This document shows, in pieces, positions 46,101 through 55,541 of a DNA stretch of 64,000 nucleotides. The stretch is taken from the NCBI GenBank assembly GCA_040768905.1, contig JAXGMA010000001.1, forward strand, positions 2,294,001-2,358,000. The letters run 5' to 3'. The notes below the pieces were generated by a model. The model had not been told where the DNA came from and searched no databases. It saw only the letters and a program-made list of their open reading frames with translations. Position 1 is the stretch's first letter; every line of letters starts with the position of its first letter. A program made the translations under genes and the position numbers. Origin of the DNA: SZUA-584 sp040768905. Lineage in GTDB: Bacteria > Bacillota > Clostridia > Christensenellales > SZUA-584.

Positions 46101-49100
46101 GTTTTCTGCAAACGCCGGTACGCAGGTCACATCGGATATCTTATTCCTGCAAAAGCGCGACCGCCCCGTGGAGACCGATCCGGATTGGGTGCACCTTTCC
46201 CAAACCGAAGACGGGATCACCGTCAATAGCTATTTTGCGGCGAACCCCGACATGGTGCTGGGGACAATGACGCTCGACGACATGATGTACGGCAATCAGA
46301 GTGAAACGGCCTGCGTACCGTTTGAAGGCGCTGATCTGGCTGACCAGCTGAGGATCGCCATTGAAAACATCCATGCGGAGCTGACCGATTATGAGCGGGA
46401 TGAGTTGGAGGAAAACGAAACAGAGTCCATTCCTGCCGACCCGGATGTACGTAATTTCAGTTTTGCGCTGGTGGACGGGCAGGTCTATTACCGCGAAAAC
46501 TCGCGCATGAACAAGATCGAGGTTTCCGTCACGGCAGCAAACCGGATACGGGGTATGATCGAGCTGCGCGACTGCACACGCCGACTTATTGAATACCAGC
46601 TGGAGGGTTACCCGGACGAAGCTATTCAGCGCGAGCAGCAGAACCTGAACATACTGTATGACCGCTTCACGGTGCAGTATGGCCTGATCAACAGCCGCGC
46701 CAACGACATGGCGTTTTCGGATGACAGCTCGTATTGCCTGCTTTGCTCGCTTGAGGTGATCGACGAGAACGGCGAACTAGAGCGCAAGGCAGACATGTTC
46801 ACCAAGCGTACCATCAAGCCGCATACGGTTGTGACCTCGGTGGACACAGCCAGCGAAGCGCTTGCGGTATCACTCGCAGAAAAGGCTCGCGTTGATCTCC
46901 CGTATATGGCAAGCTTGACGGAGCTATCCGAGGAGCAGATTGAAGTAGAGCTTAAAGGCGTTATCTTTCGCGACTTTGGCAACGTAGAACCTGATAATGC
47001 ACCACGCACCTTTTTTGAGGCTGAGCGTTTTCCGCTAGTCACGGCAGATGAATACCTGTCGGGTAATGTGCGCCAAAAACTGAAACAGGTGCGAGAGCTG
47101 GTGAAAATTCTGCCTGATGATCAGGCAGAAAAAATGCAGTCAAACGTTACAGCGCTGGAAGCCGTACAGCCACAAGACCTGACGGCGGGTGAAATAGATG
47201 TGCGACTGGGCGCGACATGGGTACCGCCAGAAGACATTCAACAGTTTGTGATTGAGTTTTTAAAACCAAGTTACTATGCCGAAAGTCGAATCAGAGTCCA
47301 CTTTTCTCCCTATACCGCAGCATGGAACATTGAAGGGAAAAAGGCCGATTACGACGGTGTGCTGGCCAATGTGACCTACGGAACGGATCGTATCAATGCC
47401 TACCAAATCATTGAGCAGACACTCAACCTCAAGGATGTCAGAATATTCGATAAAAAGATAGACGCAGACGGAAAAGAGACGCGTGTTCTGAATCGAAAGG
47501 AAACCACGATTGCGCAGCAGAAACAGCAGCAGATTAAGGACGTATTTCGTGAATGGATATGGAAAGATCACGACCGGCGCAAGCGGCTTGTTCAGCTCTA
47601 CAATGAGAAGTTCAACAGCATCCGGCCGCGCGAGTACGACGGAGGCCACCTTAAATTCTCAGGCATCAACCCGGAGATCACGCTGCGGCCGCACCAGGTC
47701 AATGCCATCGCGCACATCCTGTACGGCGGTAACACTTTGTTGGGGCATGTCGTCGGCGCAGGCAAGACGTTTGAAATGGTTGCCGCGGCAATGGAGAGCA
47801 AGCGCCTTGGGTTATGTAGCAAGAGTCTGTTCGTCGTACCGAATCATTTAACTGAACAATGGGCAGCTGAGTTTCTGCAGCTCTACCCCAGTGCCAACAT
47901 TTTGGTTGCAACCAGAAAAGACTTTGAGAAACGCAACCGCAGGAAGTTCTGTGGCAGAATCGCGACCGGCGACCATGACGCGGTGATCATCGGCCACAGT
48001 CAGTTTGAGAAGATACCCATGTCCATAGAGCGACAGAAGGCCACGTTGCAGGAACAGCTCGACGAGATTGTTATGGGTATCGCAGACGCCAAATCCGCTA
48101 AAGCAGAGCGGTTTACGGTGAAACAGCTTGAGAAGACGAAGAAGGCGGTTAAACTCAAGCTGGATAAGCTTAACGATACCAGCCGAAAGGACGATGTGGT
48201 GACGTTTGAGGAGCTTGGCGTAGATCGTCTGTTTGTGGATGAAGCACATAGCTTTAAAAACTTGTTCCTCATCACGAAGATGCGTAATGTTGCCGGCCTC
48301 GCACAAACAGAAGCGCAAAAATCGTCCGACCTATTTATGAAGTGCCGGTATATGGACGAGTTGACAGGCGGGCGCGGCGTCGTGTTCGCGACGGGTACAC
48401 CTATCAGCAACTCCATGACCGAGCTTTACACCATGCAGCGGTATTTGCAGTACGAGACACTACGAGGTCAGGGTTTGCAGCACTTTGATGCATGGGCATC
48501 GACGTTCGGCGAAACGGTAACAGCCATTGAGCTTGCACCCGAAGGTACGGGATACCGGGCAAAAACGCGGTTCGCTCGTTTCTACAACCTGCCCGAGCTG
48601 ATTAGCATGTTCAAAATGGTCGCCGATATCCAGACCGCAGACATGCTGAATCTGCCCGTACCGGAAGCAGAGTATCATAACGTGGTGATTAAGCCGAGCG
48701 CGCATCAGAGAAACATGGTGGCAGAGCTGGCCGAACGCGCGGAAAAGGTACGTAACGGCATGGTGGACGCGACCGAGGATAATATGCTAAAAATTACGAA
48801 CGACGGGCGTAAGCTGGCGCTGGATCAGCGCCTGATCAGCGATTTGTTACCTGATGATGAGGACGGCAAGGTCAGCGCCTGTGTGAACAACATCTACCGC
48901 CTGTGGGAACAGAACAGGGACAAGCGGCTGACACAGCTGGTATTCAGCGATCTTTCTACGCCGCACTACGACGGCAGTTTTAATGTGTACGACGATACCA
49001 AGCGTAAACTAATTGAAATGGGTGTACCGGAAGATGAGATTGCGTTTATCCACGATGCAAACACAGAGATACGAAAAAGCGAGCTATTTGCCAATGTACG

Positions 49101-50145
49101 TAAGGGTAATGTCCGTATCCTGCTGGGCTCCACCTTCAAAATGGGTGCGGGGACGAACGTGCAAAAACGGCTGGTGGCTGAGCATCACCTAGATGTGCCG
49201 TGGCGTCCTTCGGATATCGAACAGCGCGAAGGCAGGATCATACGGCAGGGCAACGATAACGAACAGGTGCATGTTTTCAGGTATGTCACTGAGAATACCT
49301 TTGATTCGTATATGTGGCAGACCATTGAGAACAAGCAGAAGTTTATCAGCCAGATCATGACCAGCAAGAGTCCTGTGCGTAGCTGCGAGGACATCGACGA
49401 AACGGCGCTCTCCTACGCTGAGGTTAAAGCATTGGCTACCGGGAATCCGTACATCAAGGAAAAGATGGATCTAGATATTCAGGTGGCACGGTTAAAGCTG
49501 CTGAAAGCGAGTCATTTAAGCCAGCGGTACGCGATGGAGGATAACCTGCACAAGTACTTTCCTTCCCAGATACGGCAGACAGAAGAGCGTATCCGCGGAT
49601 ATGAGCAGGACATCGCCCGATTAGATAAGTTTGCGCTGGAGGATGGTCAGAAGTTTTCGCCCATGACAATAGGTGGTATTCAGTATGACGAAAAAGAACT
49701 TGCTGGTAAGGCCTTGCTGGAAGCATGTAAAGCCAAGACCTTACCCGAACCTTCAACGATTGGCGCATATCGCGGATTCATACTTATTCTGTCTTTTGAC
49801 ACGTTTTCGAAAGCATTTCAGTTAACGCTGAAGAACACGCTCAGCCATTCGACCATCTTGGGCAGCGACGTGTATGGAAACATATCGAGGATAGACAATG
49901 CACTGTCCGGGATGTCGGAGAGAATGGAGCAATGTAAACGCAGCTTGGAAGATTTACAGCGACAAGTGGAGGAGGCAAGGTTGGAGGTCGATAAGCCGTT
50001 CGCGCAGGAACAGGAACTGACGGAAAAAGCCTCAAGATTGGCCGAGCTGGACGCATTGCTCAACATGGAAAAAGGAGGGCTGGAAGCGCTTGACGGCGAA
50101 CCGGAACAGGAGGATGAACGGGAAATAGACTATATATCACGATAA
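43165..50145 (+). CDS. Giant N6-adenine DNA methylase / SNF2-type helicase protein
   Basis: 2326 residues from TTG 43165 (AAAAGGAG nine bases upstream). The N-terminal 280 residues (WADFLTTASRLYKYPFDEQILIYAQRPDA) are a polyvalent accessory domain; 290-380 is a disordered Gly/Asp/Arg-rich linker that also encodes tnpV. A methylase follows: EPACGIGNF near 843, NVPFG near 906. A SNF2-like helicase has Walker A VGAGKT near 1531, DEAH near 1692, ATGTPISNS near 1742 and GRIIRQGN near 2024. Such proteins occur in large clostridial integrative elements, probably protecting incoming DNA. Their exact task is unproven. Confidence 0.85.
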   Translation: MATKLQRISELMGQTVTGITDKPRAWADFLTTASRLYKYPFDEQILIYAQRPDATACASIEFWNKHMRRWVNRGAKGIALIDDSSARLTLRHVFDVSDTHSLERTPFRLWQMNKSYQEQVIEELSHQFGDADETTTGFHNQLKDIIRNAIQDNMADYLTWLLNVQEGSYLSDLEEVNTGVVFREALTDSVFYMVSSRLGLEVKLLPDDLFKDIFNFNTFETVMQLGGAASDISEMVLRQIERTVKDIERQERDRLAKSDYLNDNIIRDEERSGEHGDHIHTAGRLSDTRPDAGRTGDTHPRQIRNAEKSVPQEPQERDIRGNTVVGETGQPLGGNRSDGARAGESSHDTDGAGTGRDGSAESQRPDEMDGADEHDQAPGGGSGAPEPHLQLALFPTTEEQIEAIEQAEEEKTSAFSISQAEIDEMLTRGSGVEDGKYRIFLYFQEPRTQQDRAAFLRHEYGIGGRSHALKDAHHSWENHDGKGIKLTKGSLMSPDAEILLTWSRVAKRIGELIDADRYLSDMEKAHLPVYQEEQQNREALRETTEIMTHPRDNAQYLYALGYTVHISASEYTLLGYDDNTVTLSDEKFPLLSKEMPRAEFDRRLRENPLNDNLIVNDATSEVTQAAELAGEKDVPEIGTVLTIDGRRFVIDSVDVKWDKVSLRDVTFADATGFPIFRSENIAFVQHVLEHQETTRDEEHVGIDGETAQTHKDLVSKNPIPKLDYRIADDALGHGGAKTKYGYNIAAIRTLQSVEAENRMATAEEQEVLSRYVGWGGIPQAFNAENTSWVNEYTELKQLLTEDEYSAARESTLNAHYTSPTVIKAIYQAIENMGFKTGNVLEPACGIGNFFGLVPECMKDSKLYGVELDSITGRIAKQLYQSASIAVQGYEEMSLPDSFFDLAIGNVPFGSYGVADKRYDKNNFLIHDYFFAKTLDKVRPGGIIAFITSKGTMDKRNPAIRKYIAQRADLIGAIRLPNNAFSANAGTQVTSDILFLQKRDRPVETDPDWVHLSQTEDGITVNSYFAANPDMVLGTMTLDDMMYGNQSETACVPFEGADLADQLRIAIENIHAELTDYERDELEENETESIPADPDVRNFSFALVDGQVYYRENSRMNKIEVSVTAANRIRGMIELRDCTRRLIEYQLEGYPDEAIQREQQNLNILYDRFTVQYGLINSRANDMAFSDDSSYCLLCSLEVIDENGELERKADMFTKRTIKPHTVVTSVDTASEALAVSLAEKARVDLPYMASLTELSEEQIEVELKGVIFRDFGNVEPDNAPRTFFEAERFPLVTADEYLSGNVRQKLKQVRELVKILPDDQAEKMQSNVTALEAVQPQDLTAGEIDVRLGATWVPPEDIQQFVIEFLKPSYYAESRIRVHFSPYTAAWNIEGKKADYDGVLANVTYGTDRINAYQIIEQTLNLKDVRIFDKKIDADGKETRVLNRKETTIAQQKQQQIKDVFREWIWKDHDRRKRLVQLYNEKFNSIRPREYDGGHLKFSGINPEITLRPHQVNAIAHILYGGNTLLGHVVGAGKTFEMVAAAMESKRLGLCSKSLFVVPNHLTEQWAAEFLQLYPSANILVATRKDFEKRNRRKFCGRIATGDHDAVIIGHSQFEKIPMSIERQKATLQEQLDEIVMGIADAKSAKAERFTVKQLEKTKKAVKLKLDKLNDTSRKDDVVTFEELGVDRLFVDEAHSFKNLFLITKMRNVAGLAQTEAQKSSDLFMKCRYMDELTGGRGVVFATGTPISNSMTELYTMQRYLQYETLRGQGLQHFDAWASTFGETVTAIELAPEGTGYRAKTRFARFYNLPELISMFKMVADIQTADMLNLPVPEAEYHNVVIKPSAHQRNMVAELAERAEKVRNGMVDATEDNMLKITNDGRKLALDQRLISDLLPDDEDGKVSACVNNIYRLWEQNRDKRLTQLVFSDLSTPHYDGSFNVYDDTKRKLIEMGVPEDEIAFIHDANTEIRKSELFANVRKGNVRILLGSTFKMGAGTNVQKRLVAEHHLDVPWRPSDIEQREGRIIRQGNDNEQVHVFRYVTENTFDSYMWQTIENKQKFISQIMTSKSPVRSCEDIDETALSYAEVKALATGNPYIKEKMDLDIQVARLKLLKASHLSQRYAMEDNLHKYFPSQIRQTEERIRGYEQDIARLDKFALEDGQKFSPMTIGGIQYDEKELAGKALLEACKAKTLPEPSTIGAYRGFILILSFDTFSKAFQLTLKNTLSHSTILGSDVYGNISRIDNALSGMSERMEQCKRSLEDLQRQVEEARLEVDKPFAQEQELTEKASRLAELDALLNMEKGGLEALDGEPEQEDEREIDYISR
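43988..44338 (+). CDS. tnpV: TnpV-like protein nested in another frame of the methylase-helicase
   Basis: 117 residues (ATG 43988, AAGGAG eight bases upstream), in the +1 frame of the giant gene. It starts MEITYTQQGDYLIPDLTLGE, and continues with GKYGMLRKAFLKNHRKG, LSEKLDSHLAEIDQMA and GVTEALKANDPMKWTGLMN, ending NLIYS. This is the pattern of the TnpV family of transposon-encoded proteins. The host protein in this region is disordered, so both frames can be maintained. Role unknown. Confidence 0.75.
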   Translation: MEITYTQQGDYLIPDLTLGEPETRTLGKYGMLRKAFLKNHRKGTYAGILLSEKLDSHLAEIDQMAREQVKAAMTQMAQAQGVTEALKANDPMKWTGLMNMIKLQAEEVVLQNLIYS

Positions 50146-50165
50146 GAGCATTGATTATAGCGATA

Positions 50166-50195
50166 AGGGCATCGGAACAATCCGGTGCTCTTTTC
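50166..50195 (+). terminator. Terminator after the methylase-helicase gene
   Basis: AGGGCATCGGA (50166-50176) and TCCGGTGCTCT (50181-50191), G-U pairs allowed, with a four-base loop and TTT behind. Confidence 0.75.
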
Positions 50196-50211
50196 ATACG
50201 AGGAGTTGATT

Positions 50212-51195
50212 ATGGCAAAGAACACGAGACAGAGTTATGTCACCAGAGAACAGATTGAACAGGCAAAGCAAATGGATTTGCTTTCATATCTGCAAGCTTT
50301 TGAGCCGGATGAACTGGTGAGAATCAATTCGGACATTTACACCACTCGGACACACGACAGCCTAAAAATATCTAACGGCAAATGGTGCTGGTGGTCACAA
50401 GGTATCGGTGGCAGGAGTGCGCTGGATTATATCATCAAGGTGCGCGGTATAGAGTTTGTGGAGGCTGTTCGGTACATATGTGATTGCCTGCGCTTTGAGC
50501 AACCTCAAAAGAGTTATTCATCAAGGCCGCTGAAAAAATCGTCCTTTGTGCTGCCCAAGCAAGGCAAAAGTAATGACCAGGTGATCGACTATCTCATGCA
50601 GCGAGGCATCGGCATCGCACTGCTACGGTTCTGCATCAACACGGGCAGATTGTATGAGGATGAACAGCATAATTGCTGCTTTGTGGGCTTTGATCCCCAA
50701 GGTATTCCCCGTTATGCAATGCTCCGCAGCAGTAATACAGGCTCCACTTTTTTGCGAGAGGTGGAAGGGAGTGATAAGAGGTATTCCTTCTCACTGCCAC
50801 CGCAGAAGCAATCCAACACCTTGTATTTATTTGAAAGCGCTATAGACTGCCTTTCATTAGTGGAATTGAAGTGCATGGAAAAAGGCGGATGGACGCCAGA
50901 AAACTATCTTTCCTTATCCGGCGTTTATCAGCCAAAGAAGAAACTATCCGAAACACCCTTGCCAATAGCGCTCATGCAGTTTTTACAAGATAATCCGCAT
51001 ATCAATTGTATTACCCTTTGCCTGGATAATGATGAGGCAGGTAGATTAGCGGCGCATACGATCTGTGCTTTGTTGCCAGAACGTTATAACACAAAGCTGC
51101 TATTGCCGGATAAGAGTAAGGACTACAATCATCAGCTTCAGATTAAAAAAGGGATATCGCCGAACATTCGTATGCGCGGCGAACCAGAAAGATAA
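50212..51195 (+). CDS. DUF3991 / toprim-domain protein
   Basis: 327 residues from ATG 50212 (GAGGAG upstream). N-terminal region with SDIYTTRTHDSLKISNGKWCWW and GGRSALDYI is the primase-like zinc-less domain typical of DUF3991; the C-terminal toprim has FESAIDCLSLVEL and ITLCLDNDEAGRLAA (DxD-like). Probable role in replication or DNA processing during transfer. It stands in the conserved block with the methylase-helicase. Confidence 0.8.
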   Translation: MAKNTRQSYVTREQIEQAKQMDLLSYLQAFEPDELVRINSDIYTTRTHDSLKISNGKWCWWSQGIGGRSALDYIIKVRGIEFVEAVRYICDCLRFEQPQKSYSSRPLKKSSFVLPKQGKSNDQVIDYLMQRGIGIALLRFCINTGRLYEDEQHNCCFVGFDPQGIPRYAMLRSSNTGSTFLREVEGSDKRYSFSLPPQKQSNTLYLFESAIDCLSLVELKCMEKGGWTPENYLSLSGVYQPKKKLSETPLPIALMQFLQDNPHINCITLCLDNDEAGRLAAHTICALLPERYNTKLLLPDKSKDYNHQLQIKKGISPNIRMRGEPER

Positions 51196-51217
51196 CAAAA
51201 GAAACAAGGAGGTTTTT

Positions 51218-52030
51218 ATGAACGTATTAGTTGTTGAGCCCATGAAGAAACCATATATGAAGGACATAGACTCCGGCCTGCATTCGCTGCAAAAGGAGGT
51301 GGGCGGGTACATTGAGGCGATATATCCGTATGAAGATTTAGTGGGGCTGGTATGCAATGAAGAAGGAAAAATGGAAGGGCTACCGCTCAACCGCGCCATC
51401 TACAGCAAAAGCGGTGAGATGTTCGATATCATCGCCGGAACCTTCCTCATCGTGGGATTGAGTGAGGATAACTTCGCTGAACTGTCCGGTGAACTGGTTG
51501 AAAAATATGCAAAGCTCTTTGAATCCCCGGAAATGTTCTGCTCGATGAACGGTCGGATTGAGGTGAAGAAGATGGAAGTGCCAGCCACTGAGCCAATATC
51601 TGAGGAAGCCGAACAACAGGACTTGCCAAAGCCCACGGATAAACACACCATGATTAATCCCTCATCGCAGCGCCAATTTTCAATTTATCAGCTCAAACGC
51701 TCGGATGATCTGCACGGTATCCGGTTTGAGGCTTTTGATTATCTGATGAAAAACGGTATCAAATGCGATATCCGCAATTACGACCTGGTCTATTCTGGCC
51801 ATATGCGGCCAAACGAAACGCTGGAGAGCTTGTTCTATAAGTTTAACATGGACCGTCCGGAAGATTTTAAAGGGCATTCATTATCAGTAAGCGATGTGAT
51901 CGTTGTCAAAGAGCATGGAAAAAGCACTGCATTTTATGTGGACAGCTTCGGATTTAAGCAGTTGGATCGCTTTGAAAAAAGCCATACGAGGACGCTGGAG
52001 AGCCGCAATGCGCATGACTTTGAGAGATGA
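51218..52030 (+). CDS. DUF3846 and YodL-domain protein
   Basis: 270 residues from ATG 51218 (AAGGAGG upstream). N-terminal DUF3846-type domain (MNVLVVEPMKKPYMKDI..., AIYPYEDLVGLVCNEEGK) and a C-terminal YodL-like domain (SIYQLKRSDDLHGIRFEAFD, FNMDRPEDFKGHSLSVSDVIV). Function unknown; the YodL domain is common in large mobile elements, where it is thought to be an accessory or anti-restriction module. Confidence 0.7.
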   Translation: MNVLVVEPMKKPYMKDIDSGLHSLQKEVGGYIEAIYPYEDLVGLVCNEEGKMEGLPLNRAIYSKSGEMFDIIAGTFLIVGLSEDNFAELSGELVEKYAKLFESPEMFCSMNGRIEVKKMEVPATEPISEEAEQQDLPKPTDKHTMINPSSQRQFSIYQLKRSDDLHGIRFEAFDYLMKNGIKCDIRNYDLVYSGHMRPNETLESLFYKFNMDRPEDFKGHSLSVSDVIVVKEHGKSTAFYVDSFGFKQLDRFEKSHTRTLESRNAHDFER

Positions 52031-52044
52031 ATTCTTTCCCGGCA

Positions 52045-52140
52045 GGTATAGGGGCAACGCCCTGCGTTGTCTTAGCAAGCACTGGATTTTGTCTCCCAAA
52101 ATCCGCTTGTTAGGGGCTGATTGCCCCTAATACCCCTTCA
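52045..52140 (+). other. oriT-like region
   Basis: Two inverted-repeat features: TTAGCAAGC/GCTTGTTA (one G-U) around GGATTTT/AAAATCC, and GGGGC/GCCCC with a five-base loop. It stands directly before mobC (ATG 52167), a common place for oriT. The nick site is not identified. Confidence 0.55.
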
Positions 52141-52166
52141 ATGTGCAACAGAGGTGATGAAATAGA

Positions 52167-52496
52167 ATGCGAAAAAGAAATATTCGAGCACAGGTTTGGT
52201 TGAATGAAGCTGAAAGTCAACGAATGCATGACAACGCGAAGAAAACCGGATTGTCACAGGAAAACTATCTGCGTTCACTAATCAACGGGTATGCACCAAA
52301 AGAGCTGCCCCCTATTGATTTTTATAACATGATACGTGAGCTGCGCGCTATTGGCGGCAACATCAATCAGCTTGCGGCGAAGGCGAATACAACGGGATAT
52401 GTGGATGAAGCGGGCTTTGGACACGAAGTAGCTCATTTGAGAAAAGCAATACTGGAAATTCAAAAGGCGGTAACCCTGCCGGAAAACACGTTTTAG
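52167..52496 (+). CDS. mobC: MobC-type relaxosome protein
   Basis: 109 residues, AGAGGTGATG before the ATG. The ribbon-helix-helix start (RKRNIRAQVWLNEAESQRMHD) and the later IRELRAIGGNINQLAAKAN are standard for plasmid mobilisation MobC. It helps the relaxase open oriT. The relaxase gene lies about 3 kb downstream, behind the cassette. Confidence 0.9.
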   Translation: MRKRNIRAQVWLNEAESQRMHDNAKKTGLSQENYLRSLINGYAPKELPPIDFYNMIRELRAIGGNINQLAAKANTTGYVDEAGFGHEVAHLRKAILEIQKAVTLPENTF

Positions 52497-52614
52497 CATA
52501 GCAGTAGCCAATTACACTGTAAAACCTCTTAACCCTAAAAACTGTACCAGATTATGTACAAGATATGTGGTAAAATATTATCATATAACCTAGTGCGAGG
52601 AGGCGTTTATACCA

Positions 52615-54212
52615 GTGCTATCTAAAAATGCTACCGCTTGGTCGATATTTCACCAAATCATTACCCGTAGCGACGAAAAACTGATAGCGCTTATGACATA
52701 CCCCTGTAGCGAGCAATATACCTGTTTGACCGTTGCTCGGAGAATGCGGGAAGATTGTACCCGGTTATCTCCATCAATCTCAACGGAACGGGTATTATCG
52801 CGGGTGACGAGGTACTGCGATATCAGGAGCAAATGACAACGGCACAAGTACGCAAATTAGCCAACGATGCGGCACTGCAAGCTGAGCTTACGCTGAACCG
52901 CGAAGCACGTCCCTTTGCCGCAATGGATTTTTTGCTGGAGTTGCTTATAACAAATAAGGGCTTAAGTATTCGCAACGCATGGCATGACGGGGCTTATGGT
53001 TCCGGCCTCAGCGAAGCAGCGCGTACATTTTCGTACTATCCCATCGCCTCGGCCCAGAATTGGCAGAAACATATACCGTGGTGGATCATACTTTATGGTC
53101 ATGCCCCAATTGCCGCATGTAATCTGGAGGCGAGTCAGTTGATCCTTGAAAACGGCGCACATCTTACCCTTGCCGCCGATAATGGTTCCGCACTGGAGGG
53201 CGTCAAGCGGGCAGCGCTCAAGCAAGAGCTTGGTGGTGTCATAGATGAAACCAGAGGGCTACTAACAGAAAACCCGGAATGGCAAGCGCGCTATATGGTT
53301 TACGCAGAAGATATCGAGGCGAACGAAAGCTATATTGAAAGTGTACGGGGTGGCTTCCGCGAATGGGCTCCGCTCATGTTGTATCTGAATGTGTCAAATG
53401 CCAAGAAAGCAAAACAGCATCTGGTATTCGAACTTCGATATCTTGGACAGACGGTGGCGCAGCTGCGCTATAAAACTGAACTACTGCTGGACACGACCAG
53501 ATATGACGCACTGAATCAGCGGGACTTTGGCTGTACACTTAATGCTTACGGTGTGCCATGGGATAGTCCGTTAGCGGCGGCTTTTCGTTCATTTTTTAAA
53601 GAGCGGGTGGCAAAGCGTAATGGAGACGGAAAAAGCAATGAGGAACACAGGTTGGAGAGCCTGCTGCTCAGTGAATTCTCCAAGGTAAAAGAGAAAACGC
53701 TACCGTTTATACAGCCGGTCAGGGTAGCCAAGCTGCGTTTCCCCATGCCCACGCCGATAAGCGCCAGTCATCATGCGCAGGTGAAGTATTCCGGATCTCG
53801 AGGCGGTGGTATCGATCTTTTTGCCCGCATGGGCAAAGGCAAGGGGACTTCCCTCGTCATCATGGAACTCAAAGACGAAAATACTGCCAAGGAGCCGCCA
53901 AAGGACGCACTCAAACAGGCGATTGCTTATACCGTGTTTATTCGTGAACTCCTGCGCAGCGAGGCTGGCCCGGCCTGGTGGCGGCTTTTTGGTTTTGGCG
54001 GAAGCATTCCCGACAGGCTGAAACTGGTTGCCGCCTGCGTGATGCCCACGGGACAATATGACGACGAATCCTTTGCTGGCATGGAATTGGCTGCGGACGA
54101 GGACATCATCCAATTGCATTATATTTATTTCACCGAACACCAGAATGCCATCGCTGATATCCGAACTTCACTGGATTTGAAAAGACATTTTGGGGAAAGG
54201 GCTGACCAGTGA
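52615..54212 (+). pseudogene. PD-(D/E)XK-type nuclease-like protein, apparent frameshift near its N terminus
   Basis: GTG 52615 has AGGAGG about eleven bases upstream and reads MLSKNATAWSIFHQIITRSD and onward to CSEQY; then the frame changes near 52712 and continues in the frame of the long ORF (52755-54212, 485 codons from a TTG) as LFDRCSENAGRLYPVISINLNG. A one-base deletion would explain it. The C-terminal half holds GGGIDLFAR near 350, MELKDEN near 370 and KQAIAY, a full PD-(D/E)XK core. The GTG of the MBL gene overlaps its stop. Whether the shift is real, programmed or a sequencing error is open. Confidence 0.65.
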
Positions 54213-55504
54213 ATATCACCGTTTATAGAGGAACTCACGAAATTGGGGGCACGCTCATTGAACTCAAAACGGCTTTTAGCCGTATATTGTTGGATGCCAG
54301 CTATCCGCTATTTTTACAGGGGAAACCCATCGACAACCATATTGCCTCCCTGCCCAGCGATCAACTCCTTTCGCTAGGTGTGTTGCCCGATATAAAAGGA
54401 CTATACAAGTGGGATTCCCCGGCGTTTGATGCAGCCGTCATTTCGCATGCGCATATCGACCACTACGGGCTGCTGCCCTATATTCATGAAAACATCCCTG
54501 TGTTCATATCAGCTGGAACGAAAAAATTGATCGAGATTTCGCAACGGTTCAAAATATGCGATGCTTTTTCGTTAAATGCCCATATCTTTCAAATGTACCA
54601 GCCGTTCTCCGCTGGGGGTTTCCAGATAAAGCCCTACCTTATGGATCACTCCGCGTTTGACGCCGCGGCGTTTGAGATCAACGGCGAAGGGAAAACGGTG
54701 ATCTACACCGGCGATTTCCGCGGACATGGACGCAAGGCGGTCTGCTTGGATCGTTTTATCACCCAAGTACCGCGCGGCGTGGATGCACTGCTCATTGAGG
54801 GTACAATGTTTGGTAGGCAGGACGAGCAGGTATTGACGGAAGAAGAATTGGAAAATGAGGCTGTCGATATGATGAGCCATTGTTCCGGGCCGGTGCTGTT
54901 TCAGTCGTCCAGCCAGAACATCGACCGTCTGGTTAGTTTCTTTCGTGCTTCCTTAAAAGCAAAGCGCCTGTTTGTTATCGACGTATATACCGCCAACGTG
55001 CTGTTTGAGCTGCGCCAGCTCGGAAACAACCTGCCCTATCCATCCGAGCAGTATTCAAATATCAAAGTATTCTATCCTTATTATCTTACGCAAAGGGTAT
55101 TCAACGAGATAGGCGGAGAATATGCGAAACGCTTTTCAGCGTTCCATATGCCAAAAGACAAACTAAAAGAGGTTCAGAATCAGGCTGTTATGCTGGTGCG
55201 CCCGTCCATGATTAAAGACATCGAAAGATGCACGCTAGAAAATGGAACATTCTTGTATTCCATGTGGCAGGGTTACCGCAACAGCGAACCCCAGCTTAAA
55301 TTAGAGCAAATGCTACAAAGCGCCGGTTTTTTAATAAAATCGCTGCATACAAGCGGCCATGCTTCGGTATCCGATATCAGGCGTGTTATGATAGAAGTCA
55401 ATCCTAAAAAAATCGTGCCTATCCACACGATGACGCCAGATGCATTTGCGGACATTTCATTCAAGATCGAAACACAGACGGATGGTATTCCTTTCGAAAT
55501 ATAA
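54209..55504 (+). CDS. Metallo-beta-lactamase-fold (RNase J/beta-CASP-like) hydrolase
   Basis: 431 residues from GTG 54209. Metal-binding motif HAHIDHYG near residue 79, GDFRGHG near 168 and HTSGHAS near 380 fit a beta-CASP-type metallo-beta-lactamase such as RNase J, but the long central insert and C-terminal part differ. It overlaps the nuclease-like gene by four bases, so the two are translationally coupled and likely act together. Substrate unknown, probably nucleic acid. Confidence 0.8.
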   Translation: MNITVYRGTHEIGGTLIELKTAFSRILLDASYPLFLQGKPIDNHIASLPSDQLLSLGVLPDIKGLYKWDSPAFDAAVISHAHIDHYGLLPYIHENIPVFISAGTKKLIEISQRFKICDAFSLNAHIFQMYQPFSAGGFQIKPYLMDHSAFDAAAFEINGEGKTVIYTGDFRGHGRKAVCLDRFITQVPRGVDALLIEGTMFGRQDEQVLTEEELENEAVDMMSHCSGPVLFQSSSQNIDRLVSFFRASLKAKRLFVIDVYTANVLFELRQLGNNLPYPSEQYSNIKVFYPYYLTQRVFNEIGGEYAKRFSAFHMPKDKLKEVQNQAVMLVRPSMIKDIERCTLENGTFLYSMWQGYRNSEPQLKLEQMLQSAGFLIKSLHTSGHASVSDIRRVMIEVNPKKIVPIHTMTPDAFADISFKIETQTDGIPFEI

Positions 55505-55541
55505 ATCTTCATTACAAATTAAATGGTTCATTAACTAAAAT

